From: Imbricaverruca yamaguchii
Taxonomy: Eukaryota > Arthropoda > Thecostraca > Neoverrucidae
Assembly (NCBI GenBank): GCA_034440575.1
Contig: JAOTOL010001601.1
Coordinates: forward strand, 700,501-764,500
Direction of reading: 5' to 3'
Length of the DNA stretch: 64,000 nucleotides
Shown here: in pieces, positions 23,801 through 36,700 of the stretch
How the letters are laid out: each line of letters opens with the position of its first letter
Numbering within the stretch: the stretch's first letter is position 1
Position numbers and translations under genes: made by a program
The notes under the pieces: generated by a model
What the model saw: only the letters and a program-made list of their open reading frames with translations
Database searches by the model: none
Told to the model about the DNA's origin: nothing

Positions 23801-26800
23801 CGGTTGTTGATGAGGCGAGGCGAGCACAGCAGCAGCAGGTCGGAGAACTGCCGCGGGTTGTGTCGGGTCAGGCTAATCGCTTTATTTTAGCTCAGCCACA
23901 GGCCAGGTCACAGAAGGTCAGTCAAGCATGACGTCAGGTCAGATCTGCCACACATGAGCTGTCAGGTATGCTTGTAAGTCGGTAGGTGATGTCTCTCATG
24001 AAGCCAGACCAAGCCAATCACGCATCAGGTCACGGCATGCCAGTTCAGATGGCAGAAATAACAACGGTGAACACTCATCCGCAGAACCAAACACGACGGA
24101 ACCACAACATAGTCATGCATCGCTATACAGCAAGATATACACAGTTCACTGGAAAACGGAAGATCAATATTTATGTTTTGCAAGTACTGCTGCATAGGAG
24201 GGATGGTGGTTCTTTTAAAAACTGATGCATGTCTATGTCACAATATGTCGCAGAATAACAGCGATGACGCAGCGCTCAGTTATCAGGGTAATCTCCCCGG
24301 GACATGGTGACTGCCGGTAAAGCAGTCAGTGTGACAACATAGTCATGATGCTTCACGAAACTATGTATTTGCTTTGCTCCAACCAACTTCTGTGAAATGT
24401 TGCAGGACGCAATGCATGTGTACCGATCGCGGGCTTTTTCCTGGACATTTCCACGCTGACCAGCCGCGACATAACGATGGCAATGATGATTCAGTTATCA
24501 AACAATCTGCTTCTGCCTCTCCATGGGGGGGGCACCACCATGCGAGAGGTGGGGGACGTGTCCCCGACGGTCGTCTGCCGATAGACGACCCCTCCCCACA
24601 GTCAAAGAGCACAGCCCCTCTCAAACTTTAGACAGCCCCCACCGAACCCAGCCGTTTGCTCTCTTGCATAATACGGTTCCTCGCCGACTTTCTACGGCCG
24701 ACTTTCTACGGCCGACTTTCTACGACGACTCTCCCGTTTCAGATGTCCCTTCCATAAGTGAATGCAGCATCTCTCGGTCTACGGACGAACACAGTCTAAA
24801 TAAAGCACAAAAAAGCCAGGCGACACCTGTCCGACTCAAAGCACTCCTATTCAATTATGATGATAATTCTGAGCATAGAGGCCCCCCCCCCCAACTCAAG
24901 AGCCTTTCGCCATGTCAATACGACCTCCTCCCAGCTGAAGTCTTTAAACTAACTTCAAACGGCCATTCTTATATTTTAGACGTTCCTCTGAAACTTGGGC
25001 CGGAAACCTGAAACTTAACATATGCTGCAGTATGTGTTAAGTGTGTTAATTATCTAGAGTACTGGTTCGCCTTAAGTATGCGGTTTTAAGTATCTAAAGC
25101 ACTAGCCCGCCTAAAGTACGTGGCCTTAACTATCTGAAGGATTGCACGGCCTAAGGTATGTGGTGTTAAGTATCTAAAACATTGGCCCGCCTAAAGTGTG
25201 TGGCCTAAAGTATCTAAAGTATTGAACCATCAAAAGGGTTGAAAACAAGTTTGAAAAATTGAATAGGTCCGCCGACTTTACACGCCCCATCGGCGAAATA
25301 TTGAACTTATCCGGCTCAAATCGACCCCTCTGGAGGCTTTAGGTGTACTTCTTCCACTTTATTACAATGTCTATACCCTCACAACATTAGACAGGCCTTT
25401 TCTGACATCAAATGTCCTTCTCCGAATAACCACTCAGTGTAGCTTCACACTTGTGGCCAGGGGGAATGCGGGGTGGGAGAGGGGATGTTATTGATGCTCT
25501 TCGTATGTCAATATTTATCGTACGTAGTGGACGAGTTCGAATGATTCTGGTTATATCTGGTCAGTGTCATCGGAAAGCACACCTCACAATCCCTGTAAAG
25601 TCACCTATGGTGTGACCGGGTCTGTCAAAATGGTGGATATTTCACGTAATAATGATTGCAGGCCTTCTGATTGACACCAAGCGGCTTACTTATGTCTTTT
25701 ATTTTTGCGTTCAATAGCCGCCCGTATGGCTCATACGAGTCTATAAGGACGCATAAGCTACCTTAGGCGACTTCAGGCTTACGACTGTCCCAACGTGCTA
25801 CATACCGCACTTCTGCAATGCAATAGTCTTTTATCCGATCCAGCTACAGTTTGAATTTCACTCAGTTTTCAGCGATTATATATTCCACATTTTTCAAGAC
25901 TGATAATTCCTTGACAATACTACAAGATGCCCATTGTCTACGTGACTACAAAATTCATCTCCAGGAGTTTTGTAAAGGAATCGGCCTCAAAGCGTCCAAA
26001 CATGTACATAGCTTTTGAAAGAAAAACTGAAGAAAGCAGGCCATGAAACGTTTTCATTTGCAAGGAGGGTACCGGGTCCTAGTAAATCTGTGCATCTTTG
26101 CTGCAAAAGTAACTTTTGTGTGGATCGCTTCGCGACTCTCTTTTGGTCGTCAGGGGTCTTTTTCGCCACGGCTCCTATTAAAAAAACATGGCAAATTTAT
26201 GTGACCGCTGGTGGCCCTCTCCAACGTTTAACGTACCCAAAGCAGGGCGGTGGCTCTGTGAGGCACTTATCTTCCGATCGCCCTAAAAATAAACTTGATC
26301 CCCAATCACTGCAATCAGACGGTTTGAGTAGCTGATGGTCGACAGCCGATCAGCCGGTGTCGGCACCTGACATAGGTGGCCGGCCAGCTGGTGCCCATAC
26401 TGACGCCAGTGGTTGGTGTCAATGTTTGGTGCTGACAGCTCACCACTGGTGCCAGTGGGCGGAGTTGCCAGCCGGTCGGCTTCCTATAGCTGTAGGTTGG
26501 AGCTTCCCACACGCTTCCGGTATGATGTAATTGTTTGTAACGTGATGCGCATGTTATTTACACCAGGCGTCAACTGGCAAACGAGCAACGTATCCAACAC
26601 GCAGATAAGACAACTGGCGTACCCGGCGCATGAGCTCAGAACCAAGTAAGCTGATGTGACGCGATTAGTCACACCACACAGATTGCTGAAAGTAACTCAG
26701 AACAGACACTGGGCCACGACGACGTACACAGTCGCCAGTGAATACGGCACATTTCTGTTGCAAGTTGCAAGTCAAAAACTTTGCAGTATGCCGCTGCTTC

Positions 26801-29719
26801 TTCCAAACACAATTTGCCGGACAATAGCAGCCGTCACGCTTGTCGCACTAATCCCGGCGGTCCGCCACCATCACGACAGCCCGCCCACAGCCCCGTGCTG
26901 CACGACCCCGCCTCAGTCTCCACACACTGTGCCGCTTTATGGCGCACCGGGGGCGATACGGGCGTCCATATGCCGCGGCGTCCATCTGCCGCGGCCGCCA
27001 GAGGCACACACCCTGTGTCGTTATCAAGGCGCGCCGCCGCCCCAAGTCAGCGCGGCCGACCCGTTCGGGAACCTGGTCACGTCCGCTCTCCCCGGGCGTT
27101 CCCCCGCAGCAGGCGCCGCCAGCAGACACCGCTGGTATGGGGCGGTGTCGGCGCCGTGAATGCTTATTTGCTGGAGGTGTAGTGGTCAGGTGGATATCAG
27201 ACCCAGCCCGTCCGCTGGGGGGGGTCTGCCCGCCTGGGGTCAGACACAACCAACCCACCGGTGTGGTAGGTCTGACCGTCTGGTGGTCAGACCCAACCAG
27301 TCCACTGGAGGAGTGGTCTCTGGGTGTGCAAAGCCAACCCAGCCCTTCACTGGTGGGATGGAACCGATCGCGTGGTGGTCAAACCTAGCTTCCGGCAGCT
27401 GGAAAAGTTGAGCGAATCTCGTCCCTCCCACCCGTTCACTGGATAGGGAGAATTTGTGAGAATGAGTGGTATCTTATCTGATATCACTGGAGGGAAATAA
27501 GTGGTATCTGCTTGCTAGATATCACTTGAAGGAAATGAGTAGTGCTTGATTATGTGGGCTCAATGGCGCATCAACTGCTACTGGTTATGTAGCGCCCATA
27601 GGAAATGAGTAGTATCTGCTTACTAGATATCACTGAAGGGAAAATGAGTAGTATCGTGCTACCACGGGACAGATTCCGACCGAGGAATGGTCCTTGACTA
27701 CCACAAGAGCAAAGCTGCCGAAGCTGGTGCTGTTCCATGGGACGGGGCAGTTCGGTCTGTGACGGGACTTGGTCCTCAGTGGGCCACGCCGCGTCTTCGC
27801 TATGTGAACGCGCTGGGGCGGTACTGTGGTCTTTGAGCTCATTCTTTCAATTTTTCCAACTCCCATAAGCGCAACGTTGCATGCCGAAAATATGTGTGCA
27901 TGCCACCAGCACGCCACCCATCTATGTCGGAACACATGGATTTCCATCGACTTCACCGGTATCGACTTCATCGACTTCATCTGGAAACCGGTTTTCAACC
28001 GGTTCGGCGATGGAACAAATACGTGGCATGTCCAATTAAGAGCTTCGGAATAATGCCTTTACAAAATGCGGCTGGATTTTAGGAAACCGACCGATGCACG
28101 CCAATGTTGTCCTAAAACTCAGTCACTCGGAGGAAAGGGACGGACGAACTGACTCCTGCAGTTGTCAGCGCTATACGAAACAGGCTCCAGAGCACACAGT
28201 CCAATTACCGCCGACCGCCCGCTAGATCAGCCAGTCAGCTGATAGTGAAAGTTCATCTGTCATACGACTCGGTCTCGATCGGACAACAGTGGACAACAGC
28301 GGACAGCGGTGGACACCAGTCGACAGCAGCACGGCTCTGTCTCGATCGGACAGCAGCGGACAGGAGCGGACAGCAGCGGACACCAGTCGGCAGCAGTACG
28401 GCTCTGTCTCGATCGGACAACAGCGGACAGCAGCGAACAGCAGCGGACACCAGTCGGCAGCAGTACGGCTCTGTCTCGATCGGACAACAGCGGACAGGAG
28501 CGGACAGCAGCGGACACCGGTCGGCAGCAGGACGGTTCTGTCCCTATTGAGCAGAGTAATGGGAAAACACGAGGCACTGCTCCGAGACCACGGAGCCGAC
28601 CGACTGAGTGCGGATGAGACACCACGCAATAACGGGAGACGCCACGTAAAAACGGAAGACACCACGCAGTAGCAGACGGCTCGCCGATAGCCTGACAGTC
28701 ATGCTCCTCATTCATCGCCGCCGACCCAACAATCAGACGGGTCAGGCGCATTCTAGACATTTTTAGTTTGTCGATTATCGACCATGTGTAAGCGTCGGAT
28801 GACCCTGGGTTACGTTATGGGAGCGGCATTCCAGAGTCCGGGCAATTTCGACTCTGTGGTTACGTTATAGGACACCATAATCGGAGTGGTACTCCAGAAT
28901 ACTGGCCGCATGACTCTGGGGTGGTGGTGGTGGTTATTGGTTTTACGACACATCGACCGTTCAGTCATGTAGCGTCGCCAACCTTTCACGCCGATTGCTG
29001 GCGGGCGAAGAGTGGCGACAAGTAAGACTCCAACCCACGATCTTTCGATTGTGAGACTGGAAACTTGTCCCTAGACTACTCGTCCTCTGACTCTGTGGTG
29101 GGGACGTTATGTGATACCGTAATTGGGGCGGTACTGTGGTGATGGGAGCGGCACTCCAGAGTACGGGCCACATGACTCTGGGGTACCGCTCCCACAGCCC
29201 ACCAAACACGAACAATATGCAGCACTCAGAAATCCAGGGCTTACAACTCTCCAAATAAAAACACTTCCCCTCCCCCCAAATAAAAACACGAGCATGCAGA
29301 TTGTTGAGAGTTTTGCTCCTGATAACTGGATATTGCAATTACAGCACTCCTTGTAATGCAAATGGGTACGATTTTACGCATAGCAGTAACTCTACAAAGG
29401 TTTGGAGAACACTGCATGAACTTCATGAGAAGAGCGCTGTTGAAATGGATTCGCAGCTGCAACAGAATTGTCCATAGTTTGGAAGATCACCACGCTTACT
29501 TTACTGGGCAGTGCAGGCCTAGAAACAGCAGGTGTTGGAGAATAGCACCTATATATCCATCTATCTACCTATATATCTATATACCTGTATCTATATACAT
29601 ATCTATACATGCATATCTACATCTATGTATCTACCTATCTATATGTCTAGGTATATATATATACTTTTATATATATATGCATACATATATGCATATATAT
29701 ATATGAATATATATCCATA

Positions 29720-29782
<63 letters not shown>

Positions 29783-30680
29783 GGGTGTGTGTGTGTGCAC
29801 ATGTGTATATGCGTCCGGGGAAACTGCTATGTCATGCAAAATATGCTTCGCGTTGCAACACATACGATGGAAATGCTTCACCGCACATGACATGACACGC
29901 CATAGTCACGCAAGGCACATGTTTTCCTTTGGCACAGCGCAGCATACACGGAACGGAGTTGAATTTAGGTCAACAGGTTCGTGTCAACATATTTACGCTA
30001 GTATGGTCCTGTTATGTTAAATTTGGTTTGTTGCAACACAAAAATTATCTACCCTTACGATAAAAATGAGGTAAAATTAGACTCGCAGCAGACGACACAA
30101 ATACACGGTCAGACACAACATTGAATTTTTGAGCGACGCATATCAACGTAAAAATGCATCGCTTTTTATGGTGGCCCGACTTACCAGAAATAGGTACCTC
30201 TCCTGATGGTCACCGCTCCTGGCTGATATCTTGGAGATCTTGCCCTCCTTGATGAGCTCGCGAGTGGGCGACACCAGGTCGGGTCCACCGCTGATGTTCT
30301 CCTGAATCTCCAGCAGCTGCTTGAACTTGTCCACCCGCTTCATTGTGTCATTGCTGTGTGTGGCGGCGTGTGTCACCAATTCCAATGCCTCTGGAACAGT
30401 GGCAAAGACCGGTCAGAACAAGTCACAGAGTCTGTGCCAGAATATCCTCATCAGAGATGCGCGGCAGCTCGCCTCGTCTGAACAGACATAATCGATATCT
30501 GAAGGCGCGCTGATACCACTCGCGACGTGGGGTACCACTTTTTAGAAGAGCTTCTCCTTTTACCTTTTCTAGCTCTCTCTCTCTCTCTCCCTAGCTCTAT
30601 CTAAATCAAGATCCGAGTATAAATAAATCGAATATACAAATATCAATATGAATCTAAATATACAGACATGTGTAATATAT

Positions 30681-30751
<71 letters not shown>

Positions 30752-30762
30752 ATATATACATG

Positions 30763-30794
<32 letters not shown>

Positions 30795-33700
30795 TGCGTG
30801 CGTTTTTTTTTTTTTTTCGCCTTCCTTCCCCTTTCTCGCTCTACTCTACCTCTCTATCTGTCGGAGCCGGCTTTACGATGAGCTGCTACGGTACCGTGAA
30901 CATGGTGGCTACATGTGCGCTTACGGGGCGGGGATGGCCGAGTGGTTAAGGTGTTGGACTTTGGGTACCGAAGGTCCCGGGTTCGATACTAGCGCCGCTC
31001 GGGGCGTTTCCCAATCCCGCGGCCCACCGGCCAAGCAGTGTGGGCGGTGCCATTAGCCGTGAATGCGCATAAAGTGTGTCGTGATCCACCCAATAAACAA
31101 ACAACATGTGCACCTATCAGAGTAGGATTTCTCTAACCTTGCATACGCTGATTGTAACTGCAGCCGTAAGAACGATCCATGTTTCGAATAATTTAATAGT
31201 TAGTAGAAACTTCATGGCACCTTGCCTACGGCATCGAAAGAGGATTGGTGCGGCACGACATAACAGCATACACTGCAATGGCTCCCCAGAGCGGGGAGGC
31301 AGGTCAGGTCAGCCTTGATTAGCAGCTGCACTGTGCTCCAGGGGGCCGACTGAGCCGGTAGATGGAAAATGGTATGGTAATGAGCTGTCCCTGGTGAGCA
31401 TCACCGACTGACCTTGAACCGTTGGCAGCTGACGTCTGAGTTTGTGTTCTGTTGTCGCGATGGCGTGAATGCAGAGTGGGAGGGGACAGAGAGGACGAAC
31501 AAGAGAAAGCCAAAAAACACGGGCGCGAGGGGATGACAATCACTGACAAAACAAGCTGTTACCAGCTGATAGCCGCCCACAGCCCACACACAATGTAATT
31601 GATGAATAGTAGCTGTCACATCAAACTGTAGGGGCCCCGTTAAAATGCAAGCTTGTGGCCAAACCGATCAACGTCAGCTTGCAGTGCTCCTCGCATACCA
31701 TAATCGTCTCGTGTGCCCTCTCCCGAACGCTTTCCTTATAGCATAGCAGTGACCTTCGAATAGCAGTGATAAGAATAGCAGCAACCTTCACCTGTGTGCC
31801 GACATCTGAATCGCTACTGTACGGCGGCTCGCATCACATCAGATACCACGGTTCTGTGGTTCTGCGGGCCGATTTCAGCCGACACGACACGACGCGCGCC
31901 ACTCACTCTTGGTGTCCTCGTAGTCGGGCGAGTCCTCGGTGAGTCGCTTCAGGTAGTCCTTGAGCAGCAGCTCGTAGCGCGGCACCCTCTGGATGGGCAC
32001 GATCATGTGGTGCTGCAGCGGCAGGTTGCCGCACTCGTCCATCTCCTGCGGCGGCCCGGTTCACCGTCAGGCCGCTCGTCGCAGTCCGGCACGGCGCGGT
32101 CACCAGTCGCTGCGACAGCCGCTGCGACAGCCGCTGCGACAGCCGCTGCGACAGCCGCTGCGACAGCCGCTGCGACAGCCGCTGCGACAGCCGCTGCGAC
32201 AGCCGCTGCGACAGCCGCTGCGACAGCCGCTGCGACAGCCGCTGCGACAGCCGCCGCGACAGCCGCCGCGACAGCCGCCGCGACAGCCGCCGCGACAGCC
32301 GCCGCGACAGCCGCTGTGCCAGTCGCTCTGACAGCCGCTGCGACAGCCGCCGCGAACTGGACACCACGGCGTGACCGTATCGACGCTACCGTAAAATTAC
32401 GCGACATGGCGTGACGTGACTGGACGTGAAAAGACGTGACGCGACGTGACGCTATGGCGAACGAATATCGGCATGCATTACCACACAACTACGGACTAGA
32501 CAAGACGAGACTGCAGCCGTTTCACAAAGCACAGTCCTTCAGCCGATCGATATCGAAGAGTGCTGGTGCTTACCGCGAAATGTTTACTTTGGAATGGGTC
32601 AAGCAGTGTCAGCTCCGACTCACGTGTATTTCGTTCATGATGGCGGCGAATCGCGAGCATTTTGCGGCGAATGCGTTAATGAGGTTCATGGCGTTGTCGA
32701 AGTTCTTCACAAACTCGGTATACATCTTCAAGAAGGGGGCACAATTTTTCATGACGTCACCTGTGTGCAGATCGATAAGTTTAATTAACTGATGACAGCC
32801 GGATCATTTGGAAATTTACGAAAACAATACCCCAACTGACATAGGACTGACATAGGACTGAATCAGTACGTTAGAACAATATTCTGGATCAGAACTTTAG
32901 ATCAGTATGTTCGATCAGTACGTTATATCAGTATGCAGTATCAGTGTGTTAGAGTAAGGTGAATCCAATGAAAGCATGCACAGTTACATCCTCTGACATA
33001 AATTGGTCACAAGGCACGATTAACATTCGAATAATTTAACAATATAACGGTTACCATATCCAAGAAGAAGCCTCCCAACCTACCATTGCTCAAACTCATC
33101 GCGCAGTGAAATGGCTCATAGTCATGCCGAGCAGTGCTTACCTTATCTAATTTCTTCACACAACCGGACAATGTACCTACTAGTTCGTGTTGAACTGTCT
33201 GGGACAAAACCAAGCAGAAGCGGTCATTTCCACTATAGCACCTCCAATTATGTCAAGGAAGTGGCTTCTTCGCTTCAAAAGACTGCCCACTTTCCATTCA
33301 GTGATGCACATCATGATTCTGGTCGGCGCGTCGCGTGCTCGTAATCCCCCCCCCGGCTAGGCGGCCGCCGCCGGGCGGCGAGTCAGTCGCGTCGGCAGCG
33401 GCGTCACAACGCATCGGTCACTGGAGCTATACCGGTCCGTTGGACTTGGTTCTCACCGGACATGGCCTTGTCACCGTTACACAGCGGGAGGTAGCACTGA
33501 CCTCGTCCGACGCGCCACCCCCTCGCTGCCGTCGCCCCTCCTCCGCAACGTTAATGGCTACATCACACGACATCAGCTCCGGTGACGCACGCCTGGTAGG
33601 CGGCAGGTGAGGCGTCACTGCAGCAAATGACGGCTAGTTTACCATGGAACCGCGGGATAATATACACCGGGGTGCTACACCCCACCGCTCGGCACGGCTG

Positions 33701-36700
33701 TTTTCCGCCAGACTCAAATATTTGCCTTCGGCGACGGCCAGCCGAACTGAAACTGTCGCGGGCATGTCTGCCAGTCGGGCGTGTTATGACACCATGGCGG
33801 CCATGTGTTGGATTGCAATGTATCCTTCAACTTCAGAGCTTGTGACAGTCTGCCACCGTAGGCCTGCGGCAGTCTGCCACTGCACATCTGTGACGGTCTG
33901 CCACTGCAAGCCTGTAACAGTCTGCCGCCCCAGAACCTGTGAGTCTGCCACCGCAAGCCTGCGACAGTCTGCCACTGCGCAGTCTGCGACGGTCCGCTAC
34001 CACACCGCCTGTGGCAGTCTGCAACAGTCTGCCTCTGCAGAGCTTGCGACAGCTGTGACGGTCTGAGTCCACCCAGTCGCCACTCGGCTACCCGGCGACA
34101 GTGTGGCAGCCAGCTGGCGACGGACTCGTGAGTCGGGCGGCGGAGCTGTGCAGGCGAGCACAACCTGGCGCCCACGCTTGGAGCGGAGAGAGCGGCGCGA
34201 CCCTCCGGCCGGTACAGCCACCGCTGGCGACCAGCGCCAGCGGCCTCACACTGATAGCAGCTCGACCTCGATCCACCCCGGCCAAGACCGGAGCAGTGGC
34301 GTCGGTCACGAGCCTTCGATCGATCACGCAGTCAGGTTAGACACGGCGACGCCGAGCCGGTGACCCCGCCCAGACACAGTCACCCCGCCCACGTGCCAAG
34401 GTGCCGACACCCACCTGTCCGCGGGTCGGAGAGCCGATCACCCCCCCACCCCCACCCCCTCCGCCCACGAGCCAAGGCGCCGACACCCACCTATCCGCGG
34501 ATCCGAGTCCCAGTCGGCCAGCCTCGCTTCAAGCTGCGGCAGCATGTGATCCTTGTGGAACTGGTAGATGGACTTGATGTTGGAGAACATCTGAGTGGTG
34601 ATCTCGTTGTTGAACATGTGGTGCGCCCGGTTCTCCTGGTCCACTCGGAAGTGGAAGATCTGCGCACGGGGCACGTGTGACGTCAGGTGGTGATGTCAGC
34701 GGGATTAGCTGGCGGTAGCCGGAAGCCGGTGACTGGTGCACTACAGGGAACGGTGCAGCGAACACGGCGCAGTAACGCGGCCACAACTGGAGCGGCCGTC
34801 AGGGCGGCGGTAAAAGTCAGAAGTCGAGTTGCCGCAATGTGGTTAACGCTGCCACGCTGCTCAGACTGGCCCGACCGGCCGCCCAGGTCTGATGCCACTG
34901 ACAGGCTACATGGCACTGCACTGTGCCACTGCAGGGCGGCAGGCACGGAGTCGGACAGACGGCGCACAACACTCGTGAGTGCATTCACTTACAAGGTGGC
35001 TTACCCACCAGTCTGCGATACCGTTGTTCTGCACCAGCAGAGGGTGAGATTGCACAGCTGCACATAAGCGAAAATACGCGAAATATTGCAGAAAACGCCC
35101 CAGGATTAACAGGAGCTCTGGCGGCTGCTCCGATAGCTCTTATGCTGGCCACTGTGACTTCCGCCAGAGCAGTAGCTCTGACAGCGGTTCTGAGAGCCAG
35201 TCTGAGAGCCTGGCTCCCTCATGCCTGGCACGCCACTGGCCTGTGCACACAGCTCACCGCTGTTTACGCTGCATTCCACACCCTCCAACAGGCGACAATA
35301 CATTATTCATCGTCAGGGATGAAGCGACTGAGAGAGAGAGAGGGCTGGGAGCTAGGAGGAACTGGTAATTGAAATGACGTAACGGTAAGAGGAAAATTGC
35401 GAAAGACGAGCGAGCGTGACAGTAAGGAGAGACGGAGACGGAGACGGAGACGGAGACGGAGACGGAGACGGAGACGGAGACGGAGACGGAGACGGAGACG
35501 GAGACGGAGACGGAGACGGAGACGGAGACGGAGACGGAGAGAGAGAGAGGGAGAGAAAGGAGAGAGAGAGGGAGAGAGAGGAGAGAGAGAGAAAGAGAGA
35601 GGGAGAGTGAGGCTGAGATGTCTAATCAGCAGTTGAACATCCAGCCCTAGCTAACGTTGGCCGATACTCTGGCTGGCTGCCGGAATCTCTGTCTAGTAGC
35701 TAGAGCTGACAAAATCGACAGTAACCTTCGCACATCAGTTTCGGGAAGCAACTGTAAGCGAACCATCTCAGATTACAACAACCGAATCGGACCTGGGATG
35801 CAGGAGTGTAGATGGTAGCCCTATAGGCACACTATGCCTATAAAGACTTGTCTGTTCTGATGCCGAGCGTGGCGGCCGACGCACTTGGTCGATGAGGTGC
35901 AGCTGCCAGCATGTTGGTTCCGCCGCCGATCCTGGCACCCGACTCACCTGGTCGATAAGATGCAGCTCCTGCACGTACTTCCGCTCGGTCATGGTCAGCT
36001 CGGCGGCGATCTTGGAGAGCCGCTCCAGCCGGCGGCGCTCCTCCTCCTCGGCCTGCGCCACGTCGTCGCTGATGTCGGCCTCGCGCTCGCCGGCCGCCTC
36101 TGAGGGCGCCTCCGAGGGCGCCACGGACGGCGTGTCGGGCGACGCCGGGTCGGAGGGCGCCGGCAGCGCCCGGCGCAGCTGCAGGCCCAGTCGGCCGGCG
36201 CGCCGCATCGGCGCCTCCAGGTACAGGTCGTCGTCATCCGACTCGGTCTCGGACACCTCGAACGTGTCCTCGTAGCTGAACTGCGAGCTGGCGAAGCTGC
36301 CGAAGGGAACAGGACGTCAGACGACATGCAGAACGACAGTCTGCGAAACATTCGAGAAGTTGGGTGACATTAGCGTTCCGTGTCCGTTGCTTTGATGCAG
36401 CACGCACAGCGTGCACGTTCGAGCATATTGGCGAACATGCCGCATCCCCACATGCTGTAGAGGAATATGCACAGTTGGGTGTATTCGACTTGGGAACTGC
36501 GGAGCAGGAAAGAGCGGCAGGGAGTTCGGCCGAGCCCGGCTGCAGGCTATCACAGTGAGGAAGAACACGGCGACAGCTCTCAGCCAGTGGACGGTTTGGT
36601 GACATATACATAGCATAGCCACTATTTGACTGGATCGATGCCGATCGACAGCACATCATATCATTGAAATGATGTCGAGGTTCGACCCATGTTCCGTGCG

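Larger units (their letters stand above)
23848..30184 (-). other. FGD intron 6 (6.3 kb)
   Basis: Contains a 17-bp triplication at about 24690-24725, ~52-bp repeats (25.03-25.23 kb), a GC-rich stretch without recognisable coding sequence (26.8-27.4 kb), ~50-bp repeats (27.45-27.66 kb), a 67-bp array (28.26-28.55 kb), a SINE (28931-29085) and AT microsatellites (29.56-29.78 kb). Segments 23860-24680 and 25240-26780 show nothing identifiable. Confidence 0.75.
30391..31906 (-). other. FGD intron 5
   Basis: Contains TA/TG/CGTG microsatellites (30680-30815), a + strand SINE (30925-31104) and about 800 bp (31105-31906) with nothing identifiable. Confidence 0.8.

Noticed and set aside
24523..25011. 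162-residue + strand frame in FGD intron 6
   Set aside because: No recognisable domain or splice partners; includes a 17-bp triplication and simple C runs.
26656..27258. GC-rich overlapping frames on both strands, considered as an intronic gene
   Set aside because: No domain, no codon pattern favouring one strand, degenerate repeats in the second half; left as unidentified intron sequence.
30925..31000. Functional tRNA-Ser/Leu gene
   Set aside because: A box A/B-like head is present but is followed by a shared SINE body, has no paired acceptor stem, and a related copy exists elsewhere.
31903..32488. Poly-Ala/Thr and Ser-Gln-Arg-Leu frames
   Set aside because: Caused by the 12-bp CGACAGCCGCTG array; only 31907-32045 (-) is a real exon.
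35397..35636. Poly-Arg and Gly-Asp frames
   Set aside because: Pure (GACGGA)n hexamer translation.
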